Assembly: GCA_009774625.1 (NCBI GenBank)
Contig: VSOB01000035.1
Location: forward strand, 1 to 34,597
From: Lachnospiraceae bacterium
GTDB lineage: Bacteria; Bacillota; Clostridia; Lachnospirales; Lachnospiraceae
Reading direction: 5' to 3'
DNA length: 34,597 nt
Below are positions 1-9,000 of the stretch, piece by piece (within the stretch, counting starts at the first letter, position 1; every line of letters begins with the position of its first letter). The notes beneath the pieces were generated by a model, which saw only the letters and a list, made by a program, of their open reading frames with translations, was not told the DNA's origin and ran no database searches. The position numbers were made by a program, and so were the translations under genes.

Positions 1-101
1 TCTCCATCTCTTCCACATCCACCTGCTCCACTTCATACTCCCATCGGCATGGTACCGATGGCAGTATGAAGTGGAGCAGGTGGATGTGGAAGAGATGGAG
101 A
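1..101. repeat. Near-perfect 101-nt palindrome at the window edge, probable fold-back artefact
   Basis: Bases 1-39 are the exact reverse complement of 63-101, and pairing continues through 41-47 with 55-61. About 47 of 50 positions pair around a centre at base 51; the exceptions are 40/62, 48/54 and 50/52. The right arm is clearly SpoIID-family coding sequence (it encodes YRWQYEVEQ and onward), whereas the left arm reads as nothing recognisable. A coding gene folding back on itself exactly at the end of a contig is the usual signature of an assembly or library chimera, so bases 1 to about 50 probably do not belong to the chromosome in this order. Confidence 0.85.
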
Positions 102-571
102 GACGTCTGGCACAGCGATATGAAGTACAGCCGGGGAATATTTTGTCTTTGTCCGGGGAGAGCTATGTGAGTCAGCCGGTGGGAAAGATCGGCATGCTGC
201 AGGAACTTGCCATCATAGGACGGACTACCGGAGGCAATGCGGCAAAACTTCTGATCGAGGGAAGTGAGGGCTCTTACCTGATACAAACAGAATATAACAT
301 TCGTTATTTATTAAACAACGGAAAAAGTCAGGTGGTAAGACAGGATGGAAGCCAGGTCGCTTCCCCTACGCTGCTGCCCAGTGCATTTTTTATGGTAACA
401 ACTGGCAAAGAGGATGGGAATGTGGTAGGATATACCATAGTCGGAGGAGGTTATGGACATGGCATCGGCATGAGCCAGAACGGCGCCAAACATATGGCAA
501 AGGCCGGGATGACGGCATCGGAAATTCTGTCATTTTTTTATGACGGCAGCCGGATCGAGGCCATTTATTAA
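50..571 (+). CDS. SpoIID/LytB domain protein, 3' part only
   Basis: This is the C-terminal part of a SpoIID/LytB (stage II sporulation protein D type) protein. In sporulation, SpoIID is a membrane-anchored lytic transglycosylase that thins septal peptidoglycan during engulfment. The frame is open from the window edge. Homology seems to begin near YRWQYEVEQ (from about base 53), resembling the family's F/YRW segment, so the GTG at 71 is probably internal rather than a true start. The end carries the family signature GGGYGHGIGMSQNGAKHMA followed by ASEILSFFYDGSRIE. The N-terminal anchor and catalytic Glu region are missing because of the edge. It could be SpoIID itself or one of the SpoIID-like paralogues common in Lachnospiraceae. 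Confidence 0.85.
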   Translation, partial: WYRWQYEVEQVDVEEMERRLAQRYEVQPGNILSLSGESYVSQPVGKIGMLQELAIIGRTTGGNAAKLLIEGSEGSYLIQTEYNIRYLLNNGKSQVVRQDGSQVASPTLLPSAFFMVTTGKEDGNVVGYTIVGGGYGHGIGMSQNGAKHMAKAGMTASEILSFFYDGSRIEAIY

Positions 572-586
572 CCTGTTGGAGGAGCT

Positions 587-1453
587 ATGAGCCGCAAATT
601 ATTTCATATCATGCGTAATTTTGCAAAACAGATTTCCAGAGACAATGTAAGCGCCCATGCTGCAAGCACTGCATTTTTTCTGTTTTTATCATTGATTCCT
701 CTGTTGATGTTGGTGTGTGCGATTTTGCCCTATACACCGGTAACAGAGGCTATGCTGATGGAACTTGCAGTGAATCTGACACCGGACTCGGCCAATGCGC
801 TGTTGATTTATCTGATCGGAGAGGTATACGACCGGTCAGCCGGTGTACTTTCCGCGGCGGCTGTGATAACGGTGTGGACTTCTGCCAAAGGGATGATGGC
901 CCTCATGCGGGGACTGAATGCCGTCAATGGAGTAACGGAGCAGAGAAACTATTTCCTTTTGCGGATTGAAGCCTGTCTTTATACGATATTGATGCTGGCG
1001 GCAATGATATTGTCTCTGGTATTTCTGGTATTCGGTAATACACTGGCTGGTTTTCTGCTGCGACAACTGCCCCGGCTGGAGGTTTTGGTGCATTTGTTTT
1101 TACAATTTCGTTTTCTGCCGGTCTGGCTGATTCTGACGATTGTCTTTGCAGTCATTTATACATATGTTCCGAAAATCCGGACCCGGTTTCAGTATCAGAT
1201 TCCGGGTGCCCTGTTTTCGGCCATTGCCTGGAGTGTGTTTTCCTGGGGGTTTTCCATTTATGTGGATTGGTTTCATGGACTCAGTATGTACGGAAATTTA
1301 ACAACAGTCATAATTATTATGTTATGGTTTTATTTTTGTATGTATTTGTTGCTGGTCGGGGCAAATATCAATCGTTATTTTCATCCGGCCATCCGATTTT
1401 TATGGAGAAGGAGAAGAGAAAAGCGTCAGAAGCGTAATATGATGCAGAAATGA
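587..1453 (+). CDS. YihY/virulence factor BrkB family membrane protein
   Basis: This is a 288-residue polytopic inner-membrane protein of the YihY/BrkB family, which was once misnamed ribonuclease BN. The molecular function of the family is not settled. The N terminus is short and basic, followed by the typical NVSAHAASTAFFLFLSLIPLLMLV stretch (given here in part only as a landmark, about residues 21-44). Roughly six hydrophobic segments follow, then a basic tail (RRRREKRQKR). TSAKGMMALMRGLNAVNG is the family's conserved central motif, and YGNLTTVIIIMLWFYFCMYLLLVGA the last helix. The start is supported by a GGAGG six or so bases upstream of ATG. It begins 15 bp after the SpoIID-like stop, so the two are probably co-transcribed. 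Length is normal for the family. Confidence 0.88.
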   Translation: MSRKLFHIMRNFAKQISRDNVSAHAASTAFFLFLSLIPLLMLVCAILPYTPVTEAMLMELAVNLTPDSANALLIYLIGEVYDRSAGVLSAAAVITVWTSAKGMMALMRGLNAVNGVTEQRNYFLLRIEACLYTILMLAAMILSLVFLVFGNTLAGFLLRQLPRLEVLVHLFLQFRFLPVWLILTIVFAVIYTYVPKIRTRFQYQIPGALFSAIAWSVFSWGFSIYVDWFHGLSMYGNLTTVIIIMLWFYFCMYLLLVGANINRYFHPAIRFLWRRRREKRQKRNMMQK

Positions 1454-1476
1454 TGCAGTTTTGATTGCACTTTGAT

Positions 1477-1571
1477 ACAGCCCCTGTTTGAACTGACAGG
1501 TAAGGGAGCTGTTGCAGATGAAAGAAAGACTGATCCAGGCAGGCGTGTCAGGTATTTGAACAGGGGCTTTT
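1477..1571 (+). ncRNA. Possible structured RNA: long hairpin enclosing a 13-codon ORF
   Basis: Bases 1479-1492 pair with 1555-1568 (14 pairs, two of them G-U; core GCCCCTGTT with AACAGGGGC). The stem then continues as 1493-1498 (CTGACA) with 1546-1551 (TGTCAG) after a small bulge. The 47-nt apical region holds two small self-complementary pieces (CTG-TTG-CAG and CTG-ATC-CAG). TTTT follows the 3' arm. I do not recognise an established RNA family. It could also be a large, weak terminator of the upstream YihY gene. Confidence 0.35.
1518..1559 (+). CDS. Possible 13-residue peptide inside the hairpin
   Basis: An ATG at 1518 opens a 13-codon ORF (MKERLIQAGVSGI) that ends in TGA within the 3' arm of the hairpin above. 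AAGGGAG at 1502-1508 lies about nine bases upstream, which is a better ribosome-binding site than chance usually supplies. Nothing recognisable is encoded, and ORFs this short occur often by chance, so this is listed only because of the SD and its exact nesting in the stem-loop. Confidence 0.2.
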   Translation: MKERLIQAGVSGI

Positions 1572-1590
1572 GCGATCGAAATCATGAGAA

Positions 1591-1627
1591 AAAGAAATCG
1601 GATTGGACAAATCCGGTTTCTTTTTTC
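1591..1627 (+). terminator. Intrinsic terminator between yihY-like gene and sigma operon
   Basis: GAAATCGGATT (1594-1604) pairs with AATCCGGTTTC (1610-1620), one G-U pair, five-base loop, followed by a run of T to about 1626. This separates the YihY transcript from the ECF sigma operon. Confidence 0.8.
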
Positions 1628-1693
1628 TCTAATAAGTGTAATTGATCAGAGATCCGGACTCTCCAGTCATCAAAATACAGCAGAAGGGAACGT

Positions 1694-2203
1694 ATGACAA
1701 TGGACCTGTTGATAAAAAAAGCCAGAAAGCATGACAAAAGGGCGTTTCAGCAGTTGATGGAACAACAGGGCAAGGCTATGTACAAAGTGGCCAGAGCCAT
1801 TTTAAAAAATGATGATGATGTTGCCGACGCTATGCAGGAAACGGCGCTGACATGCTGGGAAAAAATAGATACACTGAAAAACCAGCAGTATTTCCAAACC
1901 TGGCTGATCCGTATTTTAATCAATCACTGCAATGCCATTTACAGGCAGAGAAAAGGTATGGTATTGCAGAAGGAAACAGAGGTAATATCTGTTTGGGATG
2001 CGGGATATGCAAATGTGGAATGGGAGGACTTTCTGAATGGTTTTGACAGAAAATACCGCACGATCATTATTCTGTATTATGTGCAGGGATTTAAGACAAG
2101 AGAAATCGCGGACATTCTTCAAATCAATGAAAGTACAGTGCGGGGAAGGCTGGCTGCTGCGAGACAGAAAATGAAGGCAGAGTATGCGAGCGGCAGGATT
2201 TGA
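1694..2203 (+). CDS. RNA polymerase ECF-type sigma-70 factor
   Basis: This 169-residue protein has the two-domain plan of an extracytoplasmic-function sigma factor. Sigma region 2 spans roughly residues 10-80, with the core-binding and -10 recognition helices (DDDVADAMQETALTCWEKI, then FQTWLIRILINHCNA). Region 4 spans about residues 115-165, with a helix-turn-helix in FKTREIADILQINESTVRGR. It should direct core RNA polymerase to a small regulon. AAGGG sits five bases before the first ATG; a second ATG two codons later is also possible. The downstream DUF4179 membrane protein follows 37 bp after the stop, the usual arrangement of an ECF factor and its membrane regulator. The inducing signal cannot be read from the sequence. 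Confidence 0.9.
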   Translation: MTMDLLIKKARKHDKRAFQQLMEQQGKAMYKVARAILKNDDDVADAMQETALTCWEKIDTLKNQQYFQTWLIRILINHCNAIYRQRKGMVLQKETEVISVWDAGYANVEWEDFLNGFDRKYRTIIILYYVQGFKTREIADILQINESTVRGRLAAARQKMKAEYASGRI

Positions 2204-2240
2204 GGATGCAACCATAGCAGGACATGGAAGGAGAATTTGT

Positions 2241-3425
2241 ATGAACCGTTTTGATACGATGATTGAAGGACTGCGGGAGGAGATGGAAGTGCCGGAGAAG
2301 GTGTGGGAAAAATATATGGATACGCTGGAAAATCTTCCGGCCAGAAGGCCGGCCGGGGCGCGTCGTTGTCTGAAATATGCATCTCTTGCAGCAGCTATGA
2401 CAGCAGCCGTATTTTTCTGCGCTGCCAATCCGGTGGTGGCTGCCCGAATCCCTGTGATCGGAAAAATTTTTGAAAAGATTGAGCAGTTCTTGTTGTTTTC
2501 GGGCGAATACAGTGAAAAGGCGGAACCATTGGCGAAAGAAACCGGGGATAAGGGGACGGAAGCGTTTTTTATCTATAGTGCGGAAGATGCCGGTGTAAAA
2601 TTTACCGCTTCGGAAATTTACTGTGACGGTCTTTCTGTTTATGTAACGGCTGAAGTAGAGCTGGAACAGGGAGGACTGGAAGAGATTTCAGGAGATAGTA
2701 TGTATCTGGGCGGAAACTGGAAACTTGCAGGCGGGGAAACGGAAAAACCGCTGGAAAACAACAATCTGGAAGGAAAAGCCATAGACGATCGTACTTTTAT
2801 CGGTATGATAAAGTTCGATCCGGAAGAAATGGAAGCGCAGGAGGGGACACTGGAGCTGGAGCTGTCTATGATCGGGTTTGATGATCTGACAGATCTGGCG
2901 CTGGAGGATATTTCCGCTTCTCATAAGATAGAGGGAAACTGGAGTCTCAGACTGCCCTTTCATGTGGACAGTGAGGCGGAAAGAACGATCCGGATTGGAA
3001 AAGAAGAAAATGGCTACCGGATAGACCAGGTGGTGGTATCACCGTATCAGGTGATTACTTATACAGATGTACCTTATGTGAAAAACGCCATGACGCCGGA
3101 AGAGTTTGAAAACATGATGCGGGAAAAGACAGGCGGTTCGGATGAGTTTGGACTGACCTATGAGGAATATATGGAACGGCAGGGAAAAGTGTATCAGACT
3201 TGTTGTACCATTGTATTCAATCAGGATGATGAGATGCTCAGAAGGGTAGAAGAATATCAGGGCCGGTGTGTCAGCGCAGTGCAGGGAAAAGAGATTTCCA
3301 GACTGTATATCTATCTGGTGGATGATAAAGATGCCCTGGATAAATTGGATAAGGGGTGTGAGAGAAGCGAGGTTGCAAAGGTGGCGGCAGCGTCTGCGGA
3401 AGTGGAGGTGAAAAAAGCAGACTGA
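2241..3425 (+). CDS. DUF4179 domain membrane protein, likely anti-sigma regulator
   Basis: A 394-residue single-pass protein of the DUF4179 family. A cytoplasmic N terminus of about 45 residues leads into one transmembrane segment (about 48-66, YASLAAAMTAAVFFCAANPV), followed by the family hallmark AARIPVIGKIFEKIEQF and a long extracytoplasmic domain rich in beta-type sequence. Such proteins are commonly encoded next to ECF sigma factors in Clostridia and are thought to act as anti-sigma factors; that role is inferred here from position. The longer open frame from 2184 overlaps the sigma gene and lacks an SD, whereas the ATG at 2241 is preceded by GGAAGGAGA, so the later start is preferred. 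Confidence 0.82.
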   Translation: MNRFDTMIEGLREEMEVPEKVWEKYMDTLENLPARRPAGARRCLKYASLAAAMTAAVFFCAANPVVAARIPVIGKIFEKIEQFLLFSGEYSEKAEPLAKETGDKGTEAFFIYSAEDAGVKFTASEIYCDGLSVYVTAEVELEQGGLEEISGDSMYLGGNWKLAGGETEKPLENNNLEGKAIDDRTFIGMIKFDPEEMEAQEGTLELELSMIGFDDLTDLALEDISASHKIEGNWSLRLPFHVDSEAERTIRIGKEENGYRIDQVVVSPYQVITYTDVPYVKNAMTPEEFENMMREKTGGSDEFGLTYEEYMERQGKVYQTCCTIVFNQDDEMLRRVEEYQGRCVSAVQGKEISRLYIYLVDDKDALDKLDKGCERSEVAKVAAASAEVEVKKAD

Positions 3426-3447
3426 ATTTGCCTGTATGGGACAAAAG

Positions 3448-3476
3448 TTGAATCTCACAGGCTTTCATGATACACT
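3448..3476 (+). promoter_or_regulatory. SigA-type promoter for the restriction-modification locus
   Basis: TTGAAT (3448-3453), 17-bp spacer, TACACT (3471-3476) preceded by TG one base upstream (extended -10). It lies about 70 bp before the first gene of the type III locus. Confidence 0.5.
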
Positions 3477-3544
3477 GGGGAGAGAAAAGGGCAGACGGCG
3501 GAAAACGGGCCGTGGAGACGAGGCACAGTGCAGGAGGCTGAGAG

Positions 3545-4129
3545 ATGAATAAGAGCAAGGCCATTGGAAAAGGTGACGATTCCGTAAAACTGTTTCTTCA
3601 GAGAGCGCTGCAGGGAGAAGAAACCCACGGATTCGATCATGATTCCCTTTATTATGTACGGGGGCATTATTATCTGTTTGAATATTTAAAGTGTGAGAGT
3701 GACCGGGTGACGCCCCACACTTCCCATCCCAGGTATTATCCCTATAACTGGAAGAAATTTTATTCTCTCTGGCAGAGTGCCCGCCGTCTGCAGGGGTATT
3801 TGCTGCTGGTAAACTATTCAGAACGGCCAGGTGACAGCAATCAGGTGAAGGTCATGTATGTAAAAGGATTTGACTATGCAGCGTTGGAGCAGTATCTGGC
3901 GGAGCAGGAAGCGGGCAGAAGGTATGGAGGAAGATGTGAATATCTTCTGACGGATGAATATAAGCTGACCTTTGGGCAGTTTTCCGCTTATCTGCGCAGA
4001 CTGAACAGTATGGCAGAGCTGCCGCCGGAGGAAGAGAAGGTGGTTCCGGAACGGGTTGGGGCGTGCGTGATGACTTCCCGCAGGCAGCGCGTTGTGGGAG
4101 GTCCTCTGCTGCCCGGATCAGGGATTTGA
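3545..4129 (+). CDS. Unknown 194-residue protein leading the type III R-M locus
   Basis: I do not recognise this family by name. It is a soluble, aromatic-rich protein preceded by a good SD (CAGGAGG, eight or so bases upstream). The N-terminal half alternates predicted strands and helices: FDHDSLYYVRGHYYLFEYLK, then NWKKFYSLWQSARRLQGYLLLVNYS, then a strand VKVMYVKGFD. An Asp, followed by a strand containing E-x-x-K, then a helix and another strand, is faintly reminiscent of PD-(D/E)XK nuclease folds, but the catalytic set is not clear. It ends 20 bp before mod and probably shares its transcript, so a role linked to restriction or its control is a reasonable guess. The last 30 residues (Gly/Pro/Arg-rich) look unstructured. 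Confidence 0.7.
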   Translation: MNKSKAIGKGDDSVKLFLQRALQGEETHGFDHDSLYYVRGHYYLFEYLKCESDRVTPHTSHPRYYPYNWKKFYSLWQSARRLQGYLLLVNYSERPGDSNQVKVMYVKGFDYAALEQYLAEQEAGRRYGGRCEYLLTDEYKLTFGQFSAYLRRLNSMAELPPEEEKVVPERVGACVMTSRRQRVVGGPLLPGSGI

Positions 4130-4149
4130 AAAAGGAGACAGATTTATTT

Positions 4150-6018
4150 ATGGATAAAATGAGGCTGGAAACGGAAAATCTTGCCCATAAGAATATGGAG
4201 GCGTTTCAGAAACTATTTCCCAACTGTGTGGTGGAGAGAGCAGGGAAAGACGGGACCATACACAAATCCGTTCAGTATGAAACACTACGGCAGATGCTTT
4301 GTGATGAGGCAGCGGAGGGAGAGGAGTCGTATGCGTTTACCTGGGTGGGAAAAAAGGCTTCCATAGCGGAAGCCAACAGACCCACCAGAAATACACTCCG
4401 TCCCTGTCCCAGGGAAAGCAGAAACTGGGATACTACAGAAAATCTGTATATCGAGGGGGACAATCTGGAGGTGTTAAAGCTCCTGCAGGAAAGTTATCTG
4501 GAAAAGATCCGGATGATTTATATTGATCCCCCGTATAATACCGGCTCAGACAGCTTTGTATATCCGGATCATTATGGTATGGACGACGAAGAATACCGGG
4601 AATTGTCAGGAGCTGTGGATGGGGATGGCAACCTGCTGTTTCAGGAAAACAACGGGGCCAATCCCCGCTTTCATTCAAACTGGTGTTCTATGATGTATTC
4701 CCGTCTGCTGCTGGCGCGGAATCTGTTGTCCGGGGACGGAGTCCTGATGATGAGTATCAGCGATGCGGAGTTTCATAATCTGAAAAAAATAACAGATGAA
4801 ATCTTTGGAGCAGACAACTACTGCGGCGATATTCTCTGGAATTCCACCAAATCTGTGACCAATACTGCGCTGCTTTCCGTTTCCCATACATATACCCTGG
4901 TGTATTTTAAAGATATTTCCTATTTTGTGGCAAACCGGACGGAATTTCGGATTGCAGAGGACGGAGAAGGATTTTCCAATCCGGATCATGATCCGCGTGG
5001 CCCCTGGAAGGCAGATCCCTTTCAGGTGGGCGGCTGGAGGCCGAATCAGCAGTATGAAATCATAAATCCCAAGACCGGGGTCGTGTATCGTCCCAATCCG
5101 GGCTGCAGTTGGAAAAATGATTATGATAAATTCAGACAGCTTCTGGCACAGGACCGGATCGTGTTTGGGAAAACAGGGGATGGCGGCCCACAGCGGAAGC
5201 GTTTTCTGGGAGAAGCAAAGGAACGGGGAAAGGTGGTTAAGACATGGTGGGACGATGTGGAAACCACCGCCAACGGGACACAGATGTTGAAAAAACTGTT
5301 TGACGGCATTTCTCCGTTCAACAATCCCAAACCGGTGGGATTGTTGTATAAGCTGCTGCAGCTTGGGATGGGGCGGGACGGGATCTGTCTGGACTTTTTT
5401 TCCGGTTCGGCCACAACGGCGCATGCGGTGATGAAGCTGAACGCAGAGGACGGCGGGCAGAGGAAATTTATTATGGTACAGATACCGGAAGCCTGCCCTG
5501 CAAACAGTGCAGCGTGTCAGGCCGGCTACCAGACGATCTGTGACATCGGAAAAGAACGGATCCGCCGCAGTGGGGAGCTGATTGGGAGAGAACATCCGGA
5601 CGCGGTATTTGATGACGGGTTCCGGGTGTTTCGGGTGTCCGATTCCAACAGAAAAGATGTGTATTTCAGTGCGGATGCCTATGAGCAGTCATTTCTGGCC
5701 CGGTTGGAGTCCAACATCAAAGAGGATCGGACGGCGCTGGACCTGCTCTTTGGCTGTGTGCTGGAATGGGGACTTTTGCTGTCCCTGCCACATACGTCGG
5801 AGGAGATGGAAGGCTTTACGATTCATACGTATCATAATGGGGAGCTGATGGCATGCTTTGATGAGAACATTTCCCATACCGTGATCCGGGCCATTGCAAT
5901 GCGCAGGCCCCGCCGGGCCGTATTTTGTGACAGCAGTTTTTCCGATAGCCCGGCCAAGATCAATGCGCAGGAGCTGTTTAAACTGCTTGCTCCGTCTACG
6001 AAAGTAAAGGTGATTTAG
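4150..6018 (+). CDS. mod: Type III restriction-modification Mod subunit (adenine-N6 DNA methyltransferase)
   Basis: Mod transfers a methyl group from S-adenosylmethionine to adenine in a short asymmetric site and also provides target recognition for the Mod-Res complex. The 622-residue protein shows the beta-class order: catalytic DPPY first (residues 126-129, in YIDPPYNTGSD), then a target-recognition region (about 180-390), then the SAM-binding motif FFSGSATTAHAV starting near residue 416. The ATG at 4150 was chosen over an in-frame ATG at 4063 because the latter overlaps the upstream gene, whereas AAAGGAG lies 12 bases before 4150. Length is typical of the family and the frame is intact. 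Res follows after 11 bp. The recognition sequence cannot be deduced. Confidence 0.93.
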   Translation: MDKMRLETENLAHKNMEAFQKLFPNCVVERAGKDGTIHKSVQYETLRQMLCDEAAEGEESYAFTWVGKKASIAEANRPTRNTLRPCPRESRNWDTTENLYIEGDNLEVLKLLQESYLEKIRMIYIDPPYNTGSDSFVYPDHYGMDDEEYRELSGAVDGDGNLLFQENNGANPRFHSNWCSMMYSRLLLARNLLSGDGVLMMSISDAEFHNLKKITDEIFGADNYCGDILWNSTKSVTNTALLSVSHTYTLVYFKDISYFVANRTEFRIAEDGEGFSNPDHDPRGPWKADPFQVGGWRPNQQYEIINPKTGVVYRPNPGCSWKNDYDKFRQLLAQDRIVFGKTGDGGPQRKRFLGEAKERGKVVKTWWDDVETTANGTQMLKKLFDGISPFNNPKPVGLLYKLLQLGMGRDGICLDFFSGSATTAHAVMKLNAEDGGQRKFIMVQIPEACPANSAACQAGYQTICDIGKERIRRSGELIGREHPDAVFDDGFRVFRVSDSNRKDVYFSADAYEQSFLARLESNIKEDRTALDLLFGCVLEWGLLLSLPHTSEEMEGFTIHTYHNGELMACFDENISHTVIRAIAMRRPRRAVFCDSSFSDSPAKINAQELFKLLAPSTKVKVI

Positions 6019-6029
6019 GAGGACTGTGT

Positions 6030-9000
6030 ATGAAGCTGCAGTTTAAACAGCAGAAATTTCAGGCCGATGCGGCAAGAGCGGTGGCAGATGTGTTTGACGG
6101 GCAGCCTTATCTGACTCCCTCAAGCCGGATGGAAGAAGGGACGGGGTATTATCAGAGAACATTGACGGAAGGAGCAGATTTCACCCTCTGGCCCAATGCG
6201 GAACTGATACCGGAGCTGGGAAAAGACAGGATACTGGAGCAGATCAGGCGGGTACAGAAACGAAATCAGATCACGCCCTCAGAGGAGCTGAAGGGGACTT
6301 ACAATCTGACCATAGAGATGGAAACCGGGGTAGGCAAGACTTATACCTACATTAAGACGATCTATGAACTGAATCAGCGGTATGGCTGGAGCAAATTTGT
6401 GGTAGTGGTTCCCAGCATCGCAGTCCGGGAAGGGGTGTATCAGGCTTTTCAGATGACAGGGGAGCATTTTTCAGAGGAATACGGAAAAAAAATCCGTTTT
6501 TTTGTCTACAATTCTTCCCGTTTGTCGGAATTGAGTCATTTTGCATCGGATAACGCTGTCCATGTAATGATTATCAATGCGCAGGCATTTAATGCGAAGG
6601 GAAAGGATGCCAGAAGGATCTATCTGCGTCTGGATGCGTTCAGAAGCCGCAGGCCTATTGATGTCATTGCCGGAACAAGACCGATTCTGATCATCGATGA
6701 GCCTCAGTCGGTGGAAGGAAAGCAGACCAGGGAAAGCCTGAAGCGGTTTCATCCTCTGATGACGCTTCGTTATTCGGCCACACACCGGACGGACAGCATA
6801 TACAATATGGTATACCGGCTGGATGCGATGGAAGCGTACAACAGACATCTGGTGAAAAAAATCGCAGTCAAGGGAATCACAGAGACAAAAGCAGAGGCGG
6901 CGGACGGCTATGTATATCTGGAAAGCCTCCGTCTGTCGAAGGCGGCGCCCAAGGCAGTGTTGCAGTTTGACTATCGGGGTTTATCCGGTATCCGCAGGCA
7001 GACCCGGCTTGCCGGGGTGGGATTTAATCTGTACGAGCATTCCGGCAGTCAGGGGAAGCTGGAAGAATACAGGGACGGATTTGTGGTCAAAAGCATTGAC
7101 GGACGCGACAATTCTGTGGAATTTTTAAACGGTGTGAAGCTGTATGCAGGAGAGATGATCGGCAGGGCAGACGAGGAACAGATACGACGTATTCAGATCC
7201 GGGAAACGATTCTGTCCCATATTGAAAGAGAACGAGCGTTATTTAGAAGGGGAATTAAGGTGCTGTCTTTGTTTTTTATTGATGAGGTGGCACATTATCG
7301 GCAATATGACGCAGACGGCGGGCCTGTAAGCGGTATATTTGCCAGAATGTTTGAAGAGGAATATACAGATATCCTTCGATTCCGGCAGCGGGAAATCGGT
7401 GAAGATGCCTATGAAGAATATCTGGATTCTATTTCTGTAACGGACACCCATGCCGGTTATTTTTCGGTGGATAAAAAAGGGAGGATGACCAACAGCAAAC
7501 TGGGAGATAAACGGGAAAAAACATCGGATGATAAAGATGCCTATGATCTGATTATGAAAAATAAGGCGCTTTTGCTGGAACAGGACCCTGAGAAGTCACC
7601 GGTGCGTTTCATTTTTTCCCATTCCGCCCTGCGGGAAGGCTGGGACAATCCAAACGTATTTCAGATCTGTACTTTGAAACAGAGCGGCAGTGATGTGCGC
7701 AGGCGTCAGGAAGTGGGCCGGGGGCTTCGGCTGTGTGTGGACCGGGACGGGGTGCGTATGGATGATACGATATTGGGAGAACAGGTCCATGCGGTGAATG
7801 TGCTGACGGTGATAGCCAGTGAGAGTTATGAAAGTTTTGCCAGGGGACTGCAGAGTGAACTGGCAGAAACCGTTGCCGACAGGCCGGTAAAAGTGACGCA
7901 GGATCTGTTCCGGGACCGGATAGTAACGGATGAGAAAGGAAAACGGTTTGCCGTTACAGCCGATCTGGCCCTGGCCATATTTGTGGATCTGGTTCAGAAT
8001 GGCTATGTGGACCGGCAGGGAGCGCTGACTGATTTGTATTATGCGGACAGAGCCAGGCAGACGGTCCGGGTGGCCGACGAAGCCGCCGGATTTGAACCAT
8101 TTGTTATCGAAATTCTGGACAGTGTTTACAATGGCAGAACCCTCATGCCGGAAAATGCCCGGGAGAAAAACATCGAACTGCGGATTGATGAAGAAAAGTT
8201 AAAAAGTAAAGTGTTCCGGGCGCTTTGGGACAGTATCAATACCAAATCGGTATATACAGTGTCTTTTGATACAGACGATCTGGTGAGAAGATCAATTGCT
8301 GCTTTGAACAGCGGACTGCGTGTTCCTGAGATCTGTCTGCAGGTGGAAACCGGCGGGATGGAAGAGATTTCTTCGAGAGACGCGCTGCTGGAGGGGACTG
8401 CCATGATCAGAGAAACTTCGGTCAGATATAGGGTACAGGAACCAAACGGCAGCCGTATAAAATATGATCTGATCGGAAAACTGGTGGAAGAGACAGGTCT
8501 CACCAGAAAAGCGATGATACAGATTCTGACAGGCATGGAAAAGCCGGTGTTTGATCAGTTTAAAAAGAATCCGGAGACATTTATCATGCAGGCGGCATCC
8601 CTGATCAACAGCCAGAAGGCAGCAGCTTTGACAGAGCATATTTCCTATCAGGCCCTGGAAGAGAAATATGATACAGAGGTGTTGACGGCGGCTGTGATCA
8701 AAGGCAGGCCGGGAGTGAATGTTATGAGGGCAAACAAGCATCTCTATGACCATATCCGATATGACTCTGAGGGTGAAAAGGCTTTTGCCGGGAAACTGGA
8801 GGCGTCGGAGGAGGTACTGGTCTATGTGAAACTGCCGGACGGTTTTTCTATTTCCACGCCAATGGGCCGTTATACCCCCGACTGGGCGATTGCCTTCCGG
8901 GAAGGATTGGCCGGACAGGTTTACTTTGTTGCGGAAACCAAGGGGTCTGACGATTCCTGTCAGTTGCGCCTGATGGAAGCAGCCAAGATTCACTGTGCCA

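Noticed and set aside
2184..2240. Upstream extension of the DUF4179 gene
   Set aside because: The extension overlaps the sigma gene, lacks an SD and encodes no family sequence; ATG 2241 has a good SD.
4675..5595. 306-codon minus-strand ORF
   Set aside because: It is a shadow of mod: composition is Cys/His/Pro-rich nonsense, and mod has clear motifs throughout.
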